Origin: Cliona cf. orientalis
Taxonomy: Eukaryota; Porifera; Demospongiae; Clionaida; Clionaidae
NCBI GenBank assembly: GCA_963930775.1
Contig: OZ005693.1
Span: 10,955,525-11,019,524, forward strand
Reading direction: 5' to 3'
Length of the DNA stretch: 64,000 nucleotides
The notes below the pieces were generated by a model that did no database searches, was not told where the DNA came from, and saw only the letters and a program-made list of their open reading frames with translations. The translations under genes and the position numbers were made by a program. This document shows, in pieces, positions 12,354 to 23,446 of this stretch. Numbering within the stretch: position 1 is the stretch's first letter; each line of letters starts with the position of its first letter.

Positions 12354-12708
12354 TATGTACTGTACATGTAGTACAATGTACATGTACATGTACATGTACG
12401 ACATGGCATGGCTGGCTGTTAACCATGCCGCGCCGGAGCCCCAGCCGGCCAGGCTCAGCTAGCCATCTTGTGCAAAATCACTGTAAAAATTAATGGTATG
12501 TAGCCACATGGATCCATGGATCAATGGGATGGAGTCTTGACAGCTTGTACTAACATGTAGTTATGTAGTTGTCCTGTAGTTAGAGAACTAGTACCAGGTA
12601 GCCAAAGCCAAGCCTAGCTAGCTTAGCTATGTATGTATGGTGTCTTAACACCATGTTCAGCGTATCAGTTTATTATGTCATGCATGCCCTGTGATAATCA
12701 TCAACAAA

Positions 12709-12719
12709 GGAGAGAGAGA

Positions 12720-12798
<79 letters not shown>
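12709..12798. repeat. (GA)n microsatellite
   Basis: This is a long AG dinucleotide tract with a single C interruption near 12731. Confidence 0.95.
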
Positions 12799-12799
<1 letters not shown>

Positions 12800-13994
12800 A
12801 GCACTCAATTCAGTACACACACCTCCCAATTACACACTATGGAAACCCCACCCTCTCAACCACAGCCAGCCAGAGAGGAGCCTGCAGTCTACAGAACTCC
12901 ACACACAGAGAGAGAGACACCTTTAGAACTTCACAAAAGCCCAATAAATCCCCCAGTATACACACATAGCCAAATACTGGCCTAGCTGGTTGCTCCAACC
13001 AGTTTAATACCTCCCTGGGAGGCAGGTCCACCAAGCTAAGTCACCTGTTCTAGTGTTTAGGGTGAGGACAGTCTACCTAGACCACTTCAATGGCTAACAG
13101 CTGGTCCAACAAATTAAACAATTGTAGTGAGCAATTGCATTGCTGTGGTGCACCTAGCAGCTCTTGGGGTAGCATACTGCATGACCCAGGGAGGGATAAT
13201 AGTAGTAATCAGGTAGAGGAATCTCCCCAGTGTGGTTAGATAGGACAAAGGTATCCAGTTGCTCTTCTTTTATCAGAGAAAAACATTTGACCCAAGCAGC
13301 ATGCACACATTAGGGTGCTTGCAAATATCTAGTAATTGTGTGCATGTGACTTCTAGTGGTAAACATGTGTCTGGCCACATGTACATGCATGCCACATACA
13401 TGTATGTACATGTACATCTGCAAGGTGGCCAGCTACTAGCTAGAGAAGGCTAGACATTAGATAGAGTATCAAACCATCACCCTGAAGAGTATTGGATTAC
13501 AGCACTACTCCTGCCTTGCCACAAACAACCCTTGCCTTACAATTATTACTCAATTCACCCCCCCCCCTCTCTCTCACAGCGAATTGTTATTTCTCTCCAA
13601 CCCTTTCTCTCTCGCATGCGTACCAACATACGTCTATTACCTAACGAAACAATGACAGAAAAATTTCGCTTGTCTGCCACCTATGTACAACTCCTTGGCA
13701 TTCACCAAAGAGGCAACATTGTGACCTAGTTGACTCTACACCTGGCAGTTTAGTTAACTATTGATGATGTCGCTAGCTGCGCAGCTGGCTAGCTTAGTTA
13801 ACTATTGATGTAGTTGCTTTGTTTGGCAGACATTGTGTAGTAAAGCCACAATAGAGTGGGGGACACTTTAAACAAGCGTTGACACTGGCTTTGTTTAGTA
13901 GTGTACATTCCAAAAGAAATGGCCGAAATGTTAAGAAAATGATGAAATACACTGAATACAGGGTCCCCCTTCTCTCTCTCTCCCTCTCTCTCTT

Positions 13995-14026
<32 letters not shown>

Positions 14027-14639
14027 CCTCTCTCTCTCTCATAATATAATTATACAGACCTCATGCATGTGCACACACACGATAGGATGACAGCTAGTTC
14101 CAATTACAGGTGTACAAGCCCCCACTCCAGAGAAGGGCCTTACTAGAGCTACTCAAAGGCCCAAATTAACTTATAACCAAGTACGTTGAAGACAATTGCC
14201 ACCGTCGTCCCGATAAAGTGTTTTGTCCGGTTTGCGATGGTCGATGAAAGCTGCGTGCCCACAAGTAGATGGGCCATGGCCACATTTGTCCATGGTTCAT
14301 CACACGATTTAACAAGCCACTAGGCTGTGGTCAATGTTCGGCGAAGAAAAATGATAGCCCAGGTTTATAGATATAACATAATATCATTAAAAATGTGCAC
14401 ACATAATATTATAATTATACATGTCTACAAGACTTGGTATTGACTTAGCAAGCATGATTGCTGTGCACTGTTGCTGATATTATAGATTTGTCTTGAGTGC
14501 CTAGCTATATCAAAACTATTTATGCCAATGGCAAGTCTAAATATAATGTAGCATGTTTAGAACCATGATAGTTGCATTCATCTGCTCAAGAGCTACATTT
14601 TGGTTTTTGTTCCAGCTCCATAGCTCTTTCCGTTACAGA

Positions 14640-15010
14640 GAAACACTTTGGCGCGCGCCGCGGTATAGAGTTAATGATATTCATAGCTATTAATTACTGA
14701 CGTCACGGTCCGTACATTCCAACGTGAAACCCATACGCGTTTTGCTACCCCCTGTCCCAGCTCAATAAATAGCGATTTCCGGGAGGGACTATCGGGGCTA
14801 GACGATGCCAGCGGTACCCCCTCTGGCATCTGCAGCTGAAAAATGCACACGGTCCTGGGCATATATGGCTTAGGGGTCGCCCAGCCTGGTAATCCACCAT
14901 AGGCTGACTTCGGTCCCCTATGGCTGTGACACAGAAGCCTAACTGGCTGCAGTAGTCTGCAGTGTACCCCGACCAGCGTTCCAGCCTAGAGCTCGGAAGG
15001 TCGATGGGAG
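14640..15010 (-). mobile_element. Possible non-LTR retroelement fragment
   Basis: This block is more CpG-rich than its surroundings. On the minus strand it carries a 63-codon open frame (14671-14862) that includes VSRWNVRTV. That resembles the W-N-V-R-T-L phrase near the start of the endonuclease domain in many LINE proteins. The plus-strand right end abuts a T-run near 15024-15034, and no reverse transcriptase remains. The similarity is one short motif, so the call is weak; it could equally be an unrelated GC-rich repeat. Confidence 0.25.
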
Positions 15011-15295
15011 GATGGGGTTATAATTTTTTTTTTTTCATTTCACCAATCAATCACCTCATTGTATCATGCCATAATTATGACATTTCTTGAAATATTTTTC
15101 TTCAGAATAAGAAGTACAATGTCCCTCAGCGTAGCCTGCCATAATTATGCCATTTCTTCAAATATTCTTATAAGTACAGTATCATGTATGTTTATGCTCG
15201 ATTATTTTCATCACCACTAGAAACAAGTATGTTTAATGTCACAATCATGGGACAATGCGGCCAGCATACGTAGCTATAGGTGTGTATTAGCTTAC

Positions 15296-15359
15296 CTTGT
15301 GTTCTTTGGCAAAATTGTAGCGAGCCTGGAGACTACTGACATCCACAAGAAAATAGGAC
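15296..15359 (-). CDS. Candidate exon of an unrecognised membrane protein
   Basis: This exon-like block lies between an acceptor (CTTAG) and a donor (AAG|GTAAGC). Its first two bases complete the codon left open by the candidate exon at 15770-15583, giving ...GGWNKGPIFLWMSVVSRLATILPKNT with no stop. The phase match across two good splice sites supports a real gene. The polypyrimidine tract is AT-rich and I do not recognise the protein. I could not identify the following exon with confidence. Confidence 0.35.
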
Positions 15360-15437
15360 CTAAGTGTAGGCGTATGTGTAGTTCAAATATAAATACATAG
15401 TGAGAAAGAGAGAGGGAGAGAGAAAAAGAGAGAGGGG

Positions 15438-15468
<31 letters not shown>

Positions 15469-15582
15469 GGGGGGGGGGGGGGGGGGATAGAGCAGCAATA
15501 ACATAGGTTCACAACTTCAAAACAAACAGTGAAGTTAAGTTAGTAACAAAATTTCATTTTCTAGGTCTGCCTAGCTCGCTAC

Positions 15583-15770
15583 CTTTGTTCCACCCACCGA
15601 AACAAAAGCCACAACCAGCCACAAACATTCCAACGCCTAACCACAGCTCCAATGAATAATGAAAACTGGCCAACCCAACCTCACCACAAGCATCTCTGAG
15701 GTTTTGTAGCAAGTCAACCAATACTGCCACTATGAGTAGAGCTAGAGAAGAACCGCCCACTGTGGTGAGG
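15583..15770 (-). CDS. Candidate exon encoding transmembrane helices, unrecognised
   Basis: The block has an acceptor (CCTTTCAG) and a donor (AAAG|GTAGCG), and one reading frame is open throughout its 62 codons. The peptide contains a strong hydrophobic segment (SLALLIVAVLVDLL) and a second one around LWLGVGMFVAGCGF, so it looks like two membrane spans joined by about 25 residues. It reads in phase into the block at 15359-15296. A further open block at about 16468-16329 (LDATRVVLGLAQNLR, then a hydrophobic stretch) may belong to the same gene, but I could not link it by phase. No family is recognised. Confidence 0.4.
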
Positions 15771-16031
15771 CTGAAAGGAACTATATATCAGATGGAGGGC
15801 AAGCTTAGGATAGAAGAATTAAACCTCAACTATATAGCTGGCCTAGACTGATGATTAGGTAGATGGACACACCTAATTTTAAAAGAGGCCCCCTACACAG
15901 GTGGCTGGCTGTACCATTCCCAGTGTAGGAGACCTTCGGAACTTTTCTCCTTGGAAAAAAAATTTTCTACAAAATCACCAGCTTTAACACAGTAGCAAGC
16001 ATTTAGAGTAAGTTACATGTATCATATGCAA

Positions 16032-16052
16032 TGGGGGGGGGGGGGGGGGGGG
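16032..16052. repeat. Poly-G tract
   Basis: This is an uninterrupted run of about 20 G. Similar G or C runs occur at about 15470-15486, 20116-20138, 23118-23146, 24000-24021 and 41121-41142. Confidence 0.95.
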
Positions 16053-17539
16053 ATGAGAACTGATCGTCACTGAAAGGAGCTGGAAATGGACCAAGGACAA
16101 GGCTAGGATAAGCACCCCCTCCATTCTCTCTCTCCTCCTCCCACACTTTTTGCTTAAGCACACATAATATACTGGCGTAATATCACACTGGAGGATGTGG
16201 TTTGATTCTCTCGACCATAAAAAGTAAAGATTCACTATTAATTTTCTACATATTTTTTTCACCCACAAACTTGCACACTGAAATAGGCAGCATAGCAGGA
16301 CATTGCCTAAAGGCATATATCCTTACAGGAAAAACACAAGTATTGTACATTCTGGTGCAGATACAACAAAAATGGTAGTAGATGGATTAGCCCAGTGGCT
16401 ACATTCCTGAGATTTTGAGCCAGTCCCAGTACAACTCGAGTCGCGTCCAGTCTATCTTGGAATATATACATACATACATATGCACGCACCAAAAATTTAA
16501 TAAGAAATGAGTATGGACAGTAATTGTACATTATAAACAATAGCACAACTCATACATGTACATAGGTATGCCCATTGTTTCAGCCATGCCCCTAAGCTAG
16601 CTACCAACATAAAGTATGCATACAAGTACAAGTACATGTACAAGTACATGCATGTCGACATGCATGTGGTTGACATGTGCTCATTGTGCCATACAAGTGC
16701 ATAGTGTACAAGTACTTGTACCTACTATACTACTAAGAAGTGGAGTGGAGTACTGAAGCTATGCTGATGTATTGGTATTGGCAGGCCTTGGCGCCTACAC
16801 AGTTGGCATAGGCCAATCAACAGGGGGATAGGAGTACGTGGCACTAGGTAAACTAAACAAGATAACAATGACGACTGATATAGCGTGCGTGCACACGCAG
16901 ACATACATACATACATCCACGTATTCACACAGCGATAGTACATGTACATATGTATGTATGTGTATAGAGGTAAAGTAGGAATGTTTGGTAGTACTATGCT
17001 GCTATTGAACAAAAAAAAACACTTTTCACAACAGAAATTCATTTTTTTCAGCGCAACAACTTTACCATTATATTCCACAACAAATGTACATACACATGTA
17101 TTTTTCGGGGAATAAATTATAATACTGCTGATTTGCTACAGAGCAGCTAGGCTGACGACCATTACCAAACGAGGTTAGAGGTATTATTATAGCTGTGTAG
17201 ATGGGGTAGGGTACATGGGTCAATTGTCACTGGTGGTCCAGGTACAAGCAGTGGACCTGGCCACTCCTGTAGCTGTGAATAGAGGGCCTGGTTCACACCC
17301 AATCCATCGACAGACACACACCCACCCAGCCCATTCAGCCATTCACTGGACACTCCAGCTACAACCCATGAATACACCAGCCAAGCATATACACAGGAAG
17401 TGAAACACTGATAGATGGATGCTCTCCCCCTTCTCTCTCTCTCTCCTCCAATATATGTAGCTTTCTATCTATATATTACATCAGAGGGTCTCTCTCTGTC
17501 CACTGTCAGTCAGTTTGCATGACATGCACCAATGACCTC

Positions 17540-18570
17540 AGAATAGAGAGCTACATGTTCACAGAGGAAGCGAAACACAGCTTTCTATGCATATCAGAGA
17601 CCCTCTCTGATAGTGCATTTTGAAGGTTTTTAAGACAGAGAGAGACTCTCTGATGTACACGTGCAAATGACCTCAGAATAGAGAGCTACGTGTTCACAGA
17701 GGAAGCGAAACACAGTTTTCTATGCATATCAGAGACCTTCTCTCTCCTCAAAAAAACCCTAAAAGACAATATTGACACATAGGCACACAGGGGATAGACT
17801 CTATATAATAGTTAGACACTGTTTAGGAGGTTTCTATGTGATTTAGAAGACAGAAGGGCTCTGTGTAGAATCCCGAGCGAAGCGAGGGTTCTACTGAGCC
17901 CTGAGGTCTTCTAAATCATATAGAAACCAACTAAGCAGTGTCTAACATGTTTAGATCCTAGCAACAATGCCCAAAAGCTAGACACATAAACTGCTGCCTA
18001 GCAACAACCCTAGCCATAGGCAAGAAAATTTACATGATTTTCTACAGAGCTTTACATGATTTTCTACAGAGCTTACATGATTTTCTATGAAGGATAGATA
18101 CTTCAGTTTAACCAATCAGATTACAGTATTTGTTACAAGTAGGATCTAAAGAGAGCTACATGTTCACAGAGGAAGCGAAATACAGCTTTCTTAGCATATC
18201 AGAGACCCTCTCCTCCTAAAAAAAAACCCCCTTTAAAAGACAATATTGACACATAGGCACACAGGGGTCTATAGCGAGCCACATGTTCACAGAGGAAGGG
18301 AAATACAGCTTCTATGCATATTAGAGACCCTCATAAAAAACCCCCTTAAAAAGACAATATTGATACATGGGCACACAGGAGTCTATAGAGAGCCACATGT
18401 TCACAGAGGAAGCGAAACACAGCTTTCTTAGCATATCAGAGACCTTCTCCCTTCTTAAAAAAAAAACCCCTTTAAAAAGACAATATTGACACATAGGCAC
18501 ACAGGGGTCTATAGATAGCCCCATGTTCATACACAGGAAATTGAACACAGCCAGGCACAATACAGCCATG
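17540..18570. repeat. Degenerate array of a 110-140 bp unit
   Basis: The phrase ACATGTTCACAGAGGAAGCG, followed by AAACACAGCTTTCT and CATATCAGAGACC, recurs at about 17552, 17688, 18157, 18281 and 18394, with a decayed copy near 18521. From 18157 on the units also share GACAATATTGACACATAGGC, with spacings of 113-127 bp. The foldback at 17813-17944 interrupts the array. There is no coding content. Confidence 0.85.
17813..17944. mobile_element. Foldback (hairpin) element
   Basis: The segment begins TAGACACTGTTTAGGAGGTT and ends with its near reverse complement, AACCAACTAAGCAGTGTCTA. The arms continue inward through GATTTAGAAGAC/GTCTTCTAAATC to a centre reading CCCGAGCGAAGCGAGGG. The whole 130 bp can form one long imperfect hairpin. 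It has no coding content. It looks like a palindromic MITE; the flanks show no clear target duplication to me. Confidence 0.7.
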
Positions 18571-19224
18571 TAGGTAGGTCATGGGTACACCATGTTTTCG
18601 ATGTAGCCATGTAAGATCATGAAAGTGCAAGGGGTCGAGTTCTTTTCAGCCGAGGTTAAAAATGTATTATTCTAGAAACATGCCTAAAGTACAGTGGTAC
18701 ACGTGTACTAGTACAAGTACACAGCTATGAAAATTATAATTAATTTTCGTAAGGCTGGAAGGACTGCAGCTACAAGCATGACACTATTGCGTTATTCATC
18801 TAAGGAACTACTTACATGTACGTACACACAAAACAAAGCAGGTATATATAACGCTACATTCGTGGAATTATGAGATCCTTGCTGGCATCAGATCTAGAAG
18901 TGACATGATCACAATCTCTTCTCCTCGTTGGTAAATCCCTAAATTAGGACGTTTCATGCAATCGAACTGACTCCGACAGGCAAACCTTCTAAGCACAGCC
19001 ACTATACAGTGCTCACTAGTACAGACCGCCTACGCAGACTTTTCTAATTTTGATGAAAAACCATATAAAATCTACAGTAAAGAAGACCACCTATGAATGT
19101 ATACACACACACACACACACACAAGAGAGAAGGTAGGAAGGAGTGGGTCCACCCATTTGACTCCCACACACACTCACTCATAGCAACCAACATCCTAACC
19201 AGTTTAACAAAGACTAAACAAACT

Positions 19225-22200
19225 CTAAAGACTGTCTCTGAAGTAGACTAGCTTAGCTGCTAGGTTCTGAACCATACGACAGCTACAGGAAGGAGAGAGG
19301 ATAACTAAGAGAGTATATGTATGGTGAAACACCGTTGGAGGGTGAGAGGGAGAGAGGAAGGGAGAGAGAAGAGGGAGAGAGAGGGAGACAGAGAGAGAGA
19401 GAGAGGAGAGAAAGAAATTGAGATATTATATCTTTTGTGGAGGGGGGGGAGGGGGGATAGAGAATCAACACACACCACCAGACAAATTAATATCATTCAA
19501 GGGGAGGCCCTTTGATCTAATCTCGATTAATATTTACCTTGGCGACTTGGTTAAGTGGGTTGGCACTACACCAGGTACTCGCATCAGGATCCTGCAACGC
19601 AATAATAGGAAAAGGGTCGTCGCAGGCTATACACAATGGCTGTCAAACGGTAAAGGTCGTCAGGTCAACTTACTCAAGTTTGGGCTTGAGTTCGGTGGCC
19701 GTGTCGTGAGTGAGGAGGGAGGGACACTGGGAGATAAGGTCAAAGGTGTCCTGCTTGGAGAACCCCTTGCCCGTGAGTAGGTCAACCTTCCCCTGAATGT
19801 CACAGCTGGGGTCAAGCAAATTCGCTACTGACCGAAACTGGAGAAAAAGAACAATTTTCACTATTAATTTTTTTCATTCTCAATCTATATACTCACCATA
19901 TATCTGACATTTTCAGAGGGGCCCAGTACTTCACAGAGGAGGGAGAGGTGAGAGCGAAGACTACCCTATAAAGTAAAAATCAAAAGTTCCGTGACAATTC
20001 GATATGGGAAATGGCCTAAGTAGCCATTTTTATCCCCTCTATGAAAAGCCTGAAAATTTGAGAATATGAATTTTCAAATTTCTCTGAAACACAATTTGCA
20101 CTTATTCCCAACACTGGGGGGGGGGGGGGGGGGGGGGTGACCAAATGCTTTGAAATGTTGATTTTTACTTGATGCATTATCAGTGTTCTCCCAGCCTTAG
20201 CAATTATCAGATTATGCTAGCCTCATCCCCAGGCCACTCCCACATTTTTAACGTTACATGGGAGTGGCCTGGGGATGAGACTAGATTATGCTGAATATAA
20301 TCAGTCAGTCATACAATGTCTGTGATAGTGAAGAGGTCCGGCTGTCTGGTGAGGAGGTAGTTGATGTCTGGAGAGTTGAGGTAGAGGGGATGACTGCACA
20401 GCTCTCGAATAACAGCCTCCGCTTCTTTAGCTGCAGGTAAGCAAAAATAGCGACCATTACCAAATGTAGCTAATTAGAAGTGGAAGTTTGTTAAAACGAC
20501 GACCATTACCAAGTACAATTGCTTTCTCATAGACGATCTTTACCGATTATTTACCTCGCATTGTCAGCATCTTTGGCTGATTGATGAACACTTCAGCCAT
20601 GTTCACGTTGTACTGCTCAAACAGCTCCACCAACTTCCTTGTGTCCCTCTGCAATTTAATTCTAGCAGGTCGAAGATGCTGGGGGGAGGAAAGAGGGAGA
20701 GAGAGAACAAAAGGATAAGTTTTCAATCTCCTGCTTAGAGTTACATGTACTCCTATCTCATTTATATTATAGACATGCACCTTAGGTACAAAAAAATTAC
20801 TGTGTTTATGCAAATAAAATGCAAGATCTAATTAGTACAAGAAAATTCAAGTTCTAGGATTCTCATAATACATCTTAGTGTGGAGTGTGACGACCTTTAC
20901 CAGAAAGCCGAGCTAAAATTAAAATCGTAATTTTTTTTAGCTTGTGTTCTATTAGCATAAACACGGTATTACAACACGCTCATGTACATATAACACTTAC
21001 CATGTTATAGGAGAGTGACTTTGCCAACCATCTTGAGGAGAGACCAACCTTCATGGCTTCCTGGGCCACGTCCACCGTCTCAGAGGAGAGAGGGCAGGAG
21101 AGAAGAAGAGGGTGGTGGATCAGAAGGGAGGCTGAGTGTGTGTACGTGAGAGAGACAGAGGGAGAGAGAGGGGGATTTAGACATGCTGAACAATTGGGGT
21201 TTTTTTACCATATTCATGATAGACACACTTTGTAAACATTACATCAAGGGGACTCCCCCACCCCATACACGCCCTCTAATTACAATTTCTAACACAATCA
21301 AATTAGTCGGTGACACATACCTCCAAATTAATACCCATCATTATTAACACATTTTGATGACAGCTGCTTACCAATTTCACTGTGTTGTAGCCCCAGCTCA
21401 AATAGGGCGTCCATTCTCTCTCTCACCACTCCCTCTTCCATCATAAAGACGTATGGATGACTTCTCATAAGTCCAACTAGATACAGTCTGTTCATCTTGT
21501 AATCCTCATTCAGCATTGTGTAAACTCTGGCAACATTTTCATAGTCAATGTCCAGTATGTGGGGAAACTTTGGAAAAATTGTGCTGACGTCGGCCTTTGT
21601 GAGACCAGCTTTGTTTAGCGCCATGGCAACCTGCTTAGCTCCACCCACTGAAGTGCCAAATACAGATGGTAGGGCGTTGGAATAAAGGCTTCGATCTTTT
21701 TTAGTCAGTGATAGGTTTTTTGTCACAGCATCTACGAGTTTCGAAGTTTCCTCCATTTGATGCCCAGCTCTATTCTTTGGCAGAGCAATAGCTGCCCTTT
21801 TGACCCCTTCCTCTGATTCAATTAACTCCTCGTTAGCCAGGGACCTCTCTCTGGCACCGTCAGCAGTCACCAACTTCTTCCCCAATCTAAATTTAACTGC
21901 TCTTGCCTCGCCTCGGTCCGGCAGCACCTTTGTAATCACATCTTCTTTTTTACCCTTTTTAGGATGTTTCCAATCTTTTTTAGACTTTTCTGATCCTCCA
22001 TCACTTTGTGAAGCTTGATCACTCGATACTTGTTCGTTTCTTCCCGCGTGTGGCGCGGAGACCTCCTTCAGATCTTTGTCTTTGCCTAGTAATCTGTCTC
22101 CAATTGAAACAGACACGTTTTTCGTTGCTTCTCCGCTAGTTGCGCTACTGGCGAGTCTGTAGAACGGGTGAATATTGACTGATCTCCAACATCTTCTGTG

Positions 22201-22335
22201 GCTCAGCGCTTGAAGCGCCGTGGAAAGTCGAGAGAGCTGCAAAACAGAACCGGCTCTGCAACAGGCACTCGCCATGTGCAAACTGTTTGGACACTTGATC
22301 TTTGACCTTTGGAGAGTCACGTTCCTTGCGCGCAT
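19225..22335 (-). CDS. mTERF-family mitochondrial protein, 8 exons, apparent frameshift
   Basis: mTERF proteins are helical-repeat nucleic-acid binders that act in mitochondrial transcription or ribosome assembly. Exons from 5' to 3' are 22335-21321, 21078-21001, 20678-20555, 20430-20315, 19965-19897, 19837-19674, 19591-19538 and 19282-19225 (stop TAG); all later junctions are GT-AG and in phase. The ATG at 22275 begins an Arg/Ser/Ala-rich, acid-free leader typical of a mitochondrial presequence; an earlier in-frame ATG is at 22335. A basic linker is followed by repeats such as SHPYVFMMEEGVVRERMDAL and NSPDINYLLTRQPDLFTITD, matching the mTERF pattern of Pro-Leu-Leu plus leucine spacing. The product would be about 540-560 residues. 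Near 21352-21355 (AAAA on the minus strand) the frame must shift by one base to continue into MMGINLE and the donor at 21320. The subfamily (MTERF1-4) is not resolved. Confidence 0.75.
20217..20285. repeat. Perfect 21-bp inverted repeat (hairpin)
   Basis: CTCATCCCCAGGCCACTCCC, starting at 20221, is matched by its exact reverse complement ending at about 20280, with a 15-20 bp loop. It lies in an intron of the mTERF gene. A related, more diverged pair of arms (CCCCAGGCCAC and GTGGCCTGTTGGGG) occurs at about 55214-55272. Confidence 0.85.
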
Positions 22336-23446
22336 GCGTACTATTGTACTTATTGCATAGTCTAGTCACGCCCTTTCCGCGCGATAGCGGCGCCCGCGCT
22401 GGCCGCATTCCCGAATTTCATTCCAAAGCTTGTAGCCGGCCACAAAGGCCCGCGAGATCTGATCGTCCGATAAGAAACCGCATAACTTGAGGGATACTCA
22501 ACATCGTGTTCAGTGCTGAAACTTTTTGGCCACTGAGCGTGGTTCTTGATCCAGTTTCTCCGAGCGACGTGGACTAGTTTGGCGCATCTTTCTACGTGCA
22601 GTCGTAAGTGAAATGTGTAGGCTAAGCTGCGATAGTGATAGGATTTGTAGAGCCCGCCTAAAACGTCTATGATATAATATAAAATTATCATGAGTGTAGC
22701 ATGGTATGCGAATCTTATATAACAGCAGGTACATGTAGGGCTACTGGGTAGTTTTATTACGAATGAAAAAATGGGCTAGGGACCCAGATATATCTGTATT
22801 ATCAAAGGGTTTGCTGTAGTAAATTGTACTTCCTTAGCCCATAATATTATATTAAATATTTATACCTCCCTGCCTGTGTTTTCCGTGGAAATAGCTTAAA
22901 TTTGCTTATCTTAGGGAGTGTTGTCAATATCAAATGCTATTAAACTGTACTACATCACTGTAGGTTGTGTATAATCTAATAAAGAAATTATTAGATTTCC
23001 TTATTTGTTTAATAGTAAAATCAGGAGCACATGGTACAATGTATGTCCACCATCTGGTGCCTGTGTGGACTTTCATGACCCTCTATGAATGTATCCAGTC
23101 AGTATGTTTCCCACCCTACCCCCCCCCCCCCCCCCCCCCCCCCCCCAACTAGCACTGTATAGTACAATATTCATCAACTAAGAATCCTTACCTTTTTCGT
23201 ACAATAATATTGAAAAATATACTACTGGGGAATAGTTACTTTGCGTAGTTACTAAGGGGTATACAATAATATTGAAAAATTTACTACTGGGGAATAGTTG
23301 CTTTGCATAGGTAATTACTAAGGGGTGCACCGTTGAAGTTTTGGGAATGGGAATTGGCCTAGAGACAAAGCTATAACCGTAGCAGCAGGATATCGGATAG
23401 TAGCTCCCTAAAAGGGCTGATACTGGTTATCACTTATAGTTGACTA
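22336..23446. other. mTERF upstream region; no gene seen beyond it
   Basis: About 22336-22560 is CpG-rich (GCGCGATAGCGGCGCCCGCG near 22380) and probably serves as the mTERF promoter. The rest is AT-rich, with a C tract at 23118-23146 and a tandem duplication of a roughly 65-bp unit (ACAATAATATTGAAAAAT...) at 23202-23330. Confidence 0.5.

Larger units (their letters stand above)
12354..15295. other. No firm gene; repeats and one possible retroelement fragment
   Basis: The stretch holds ACATGT arrays at about 12365-12400 and 13376-13416, a 90-bp (GA)n at 12709-12798, (CT)n at about 13973-14040 and the possible retroelement piece at 14640-15010. I see no other coding signal. Confidence 0.5.
16550..19224. 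other. Repeat-rich stretch without a recognised gene
   Basis: The stretch contains ACATGT/ACAAGT arrays near 16615-16720, the degenerate 110-140 bp array at 17540-18570, the long foldback at 17813-17944, a 22-bp triplicate near 18029-18095 and (CA)n near 19101-19123. I find no convincing exon. Confidence 0.5.

Noticed and set aside
22362..22691. 109-codon minus-strand frame upstream of the mTERF gene
   Set aside because: It covers the CpG-rich promoter region, does not join the mTERF start in phase through any visible splice, and matches no family I know.
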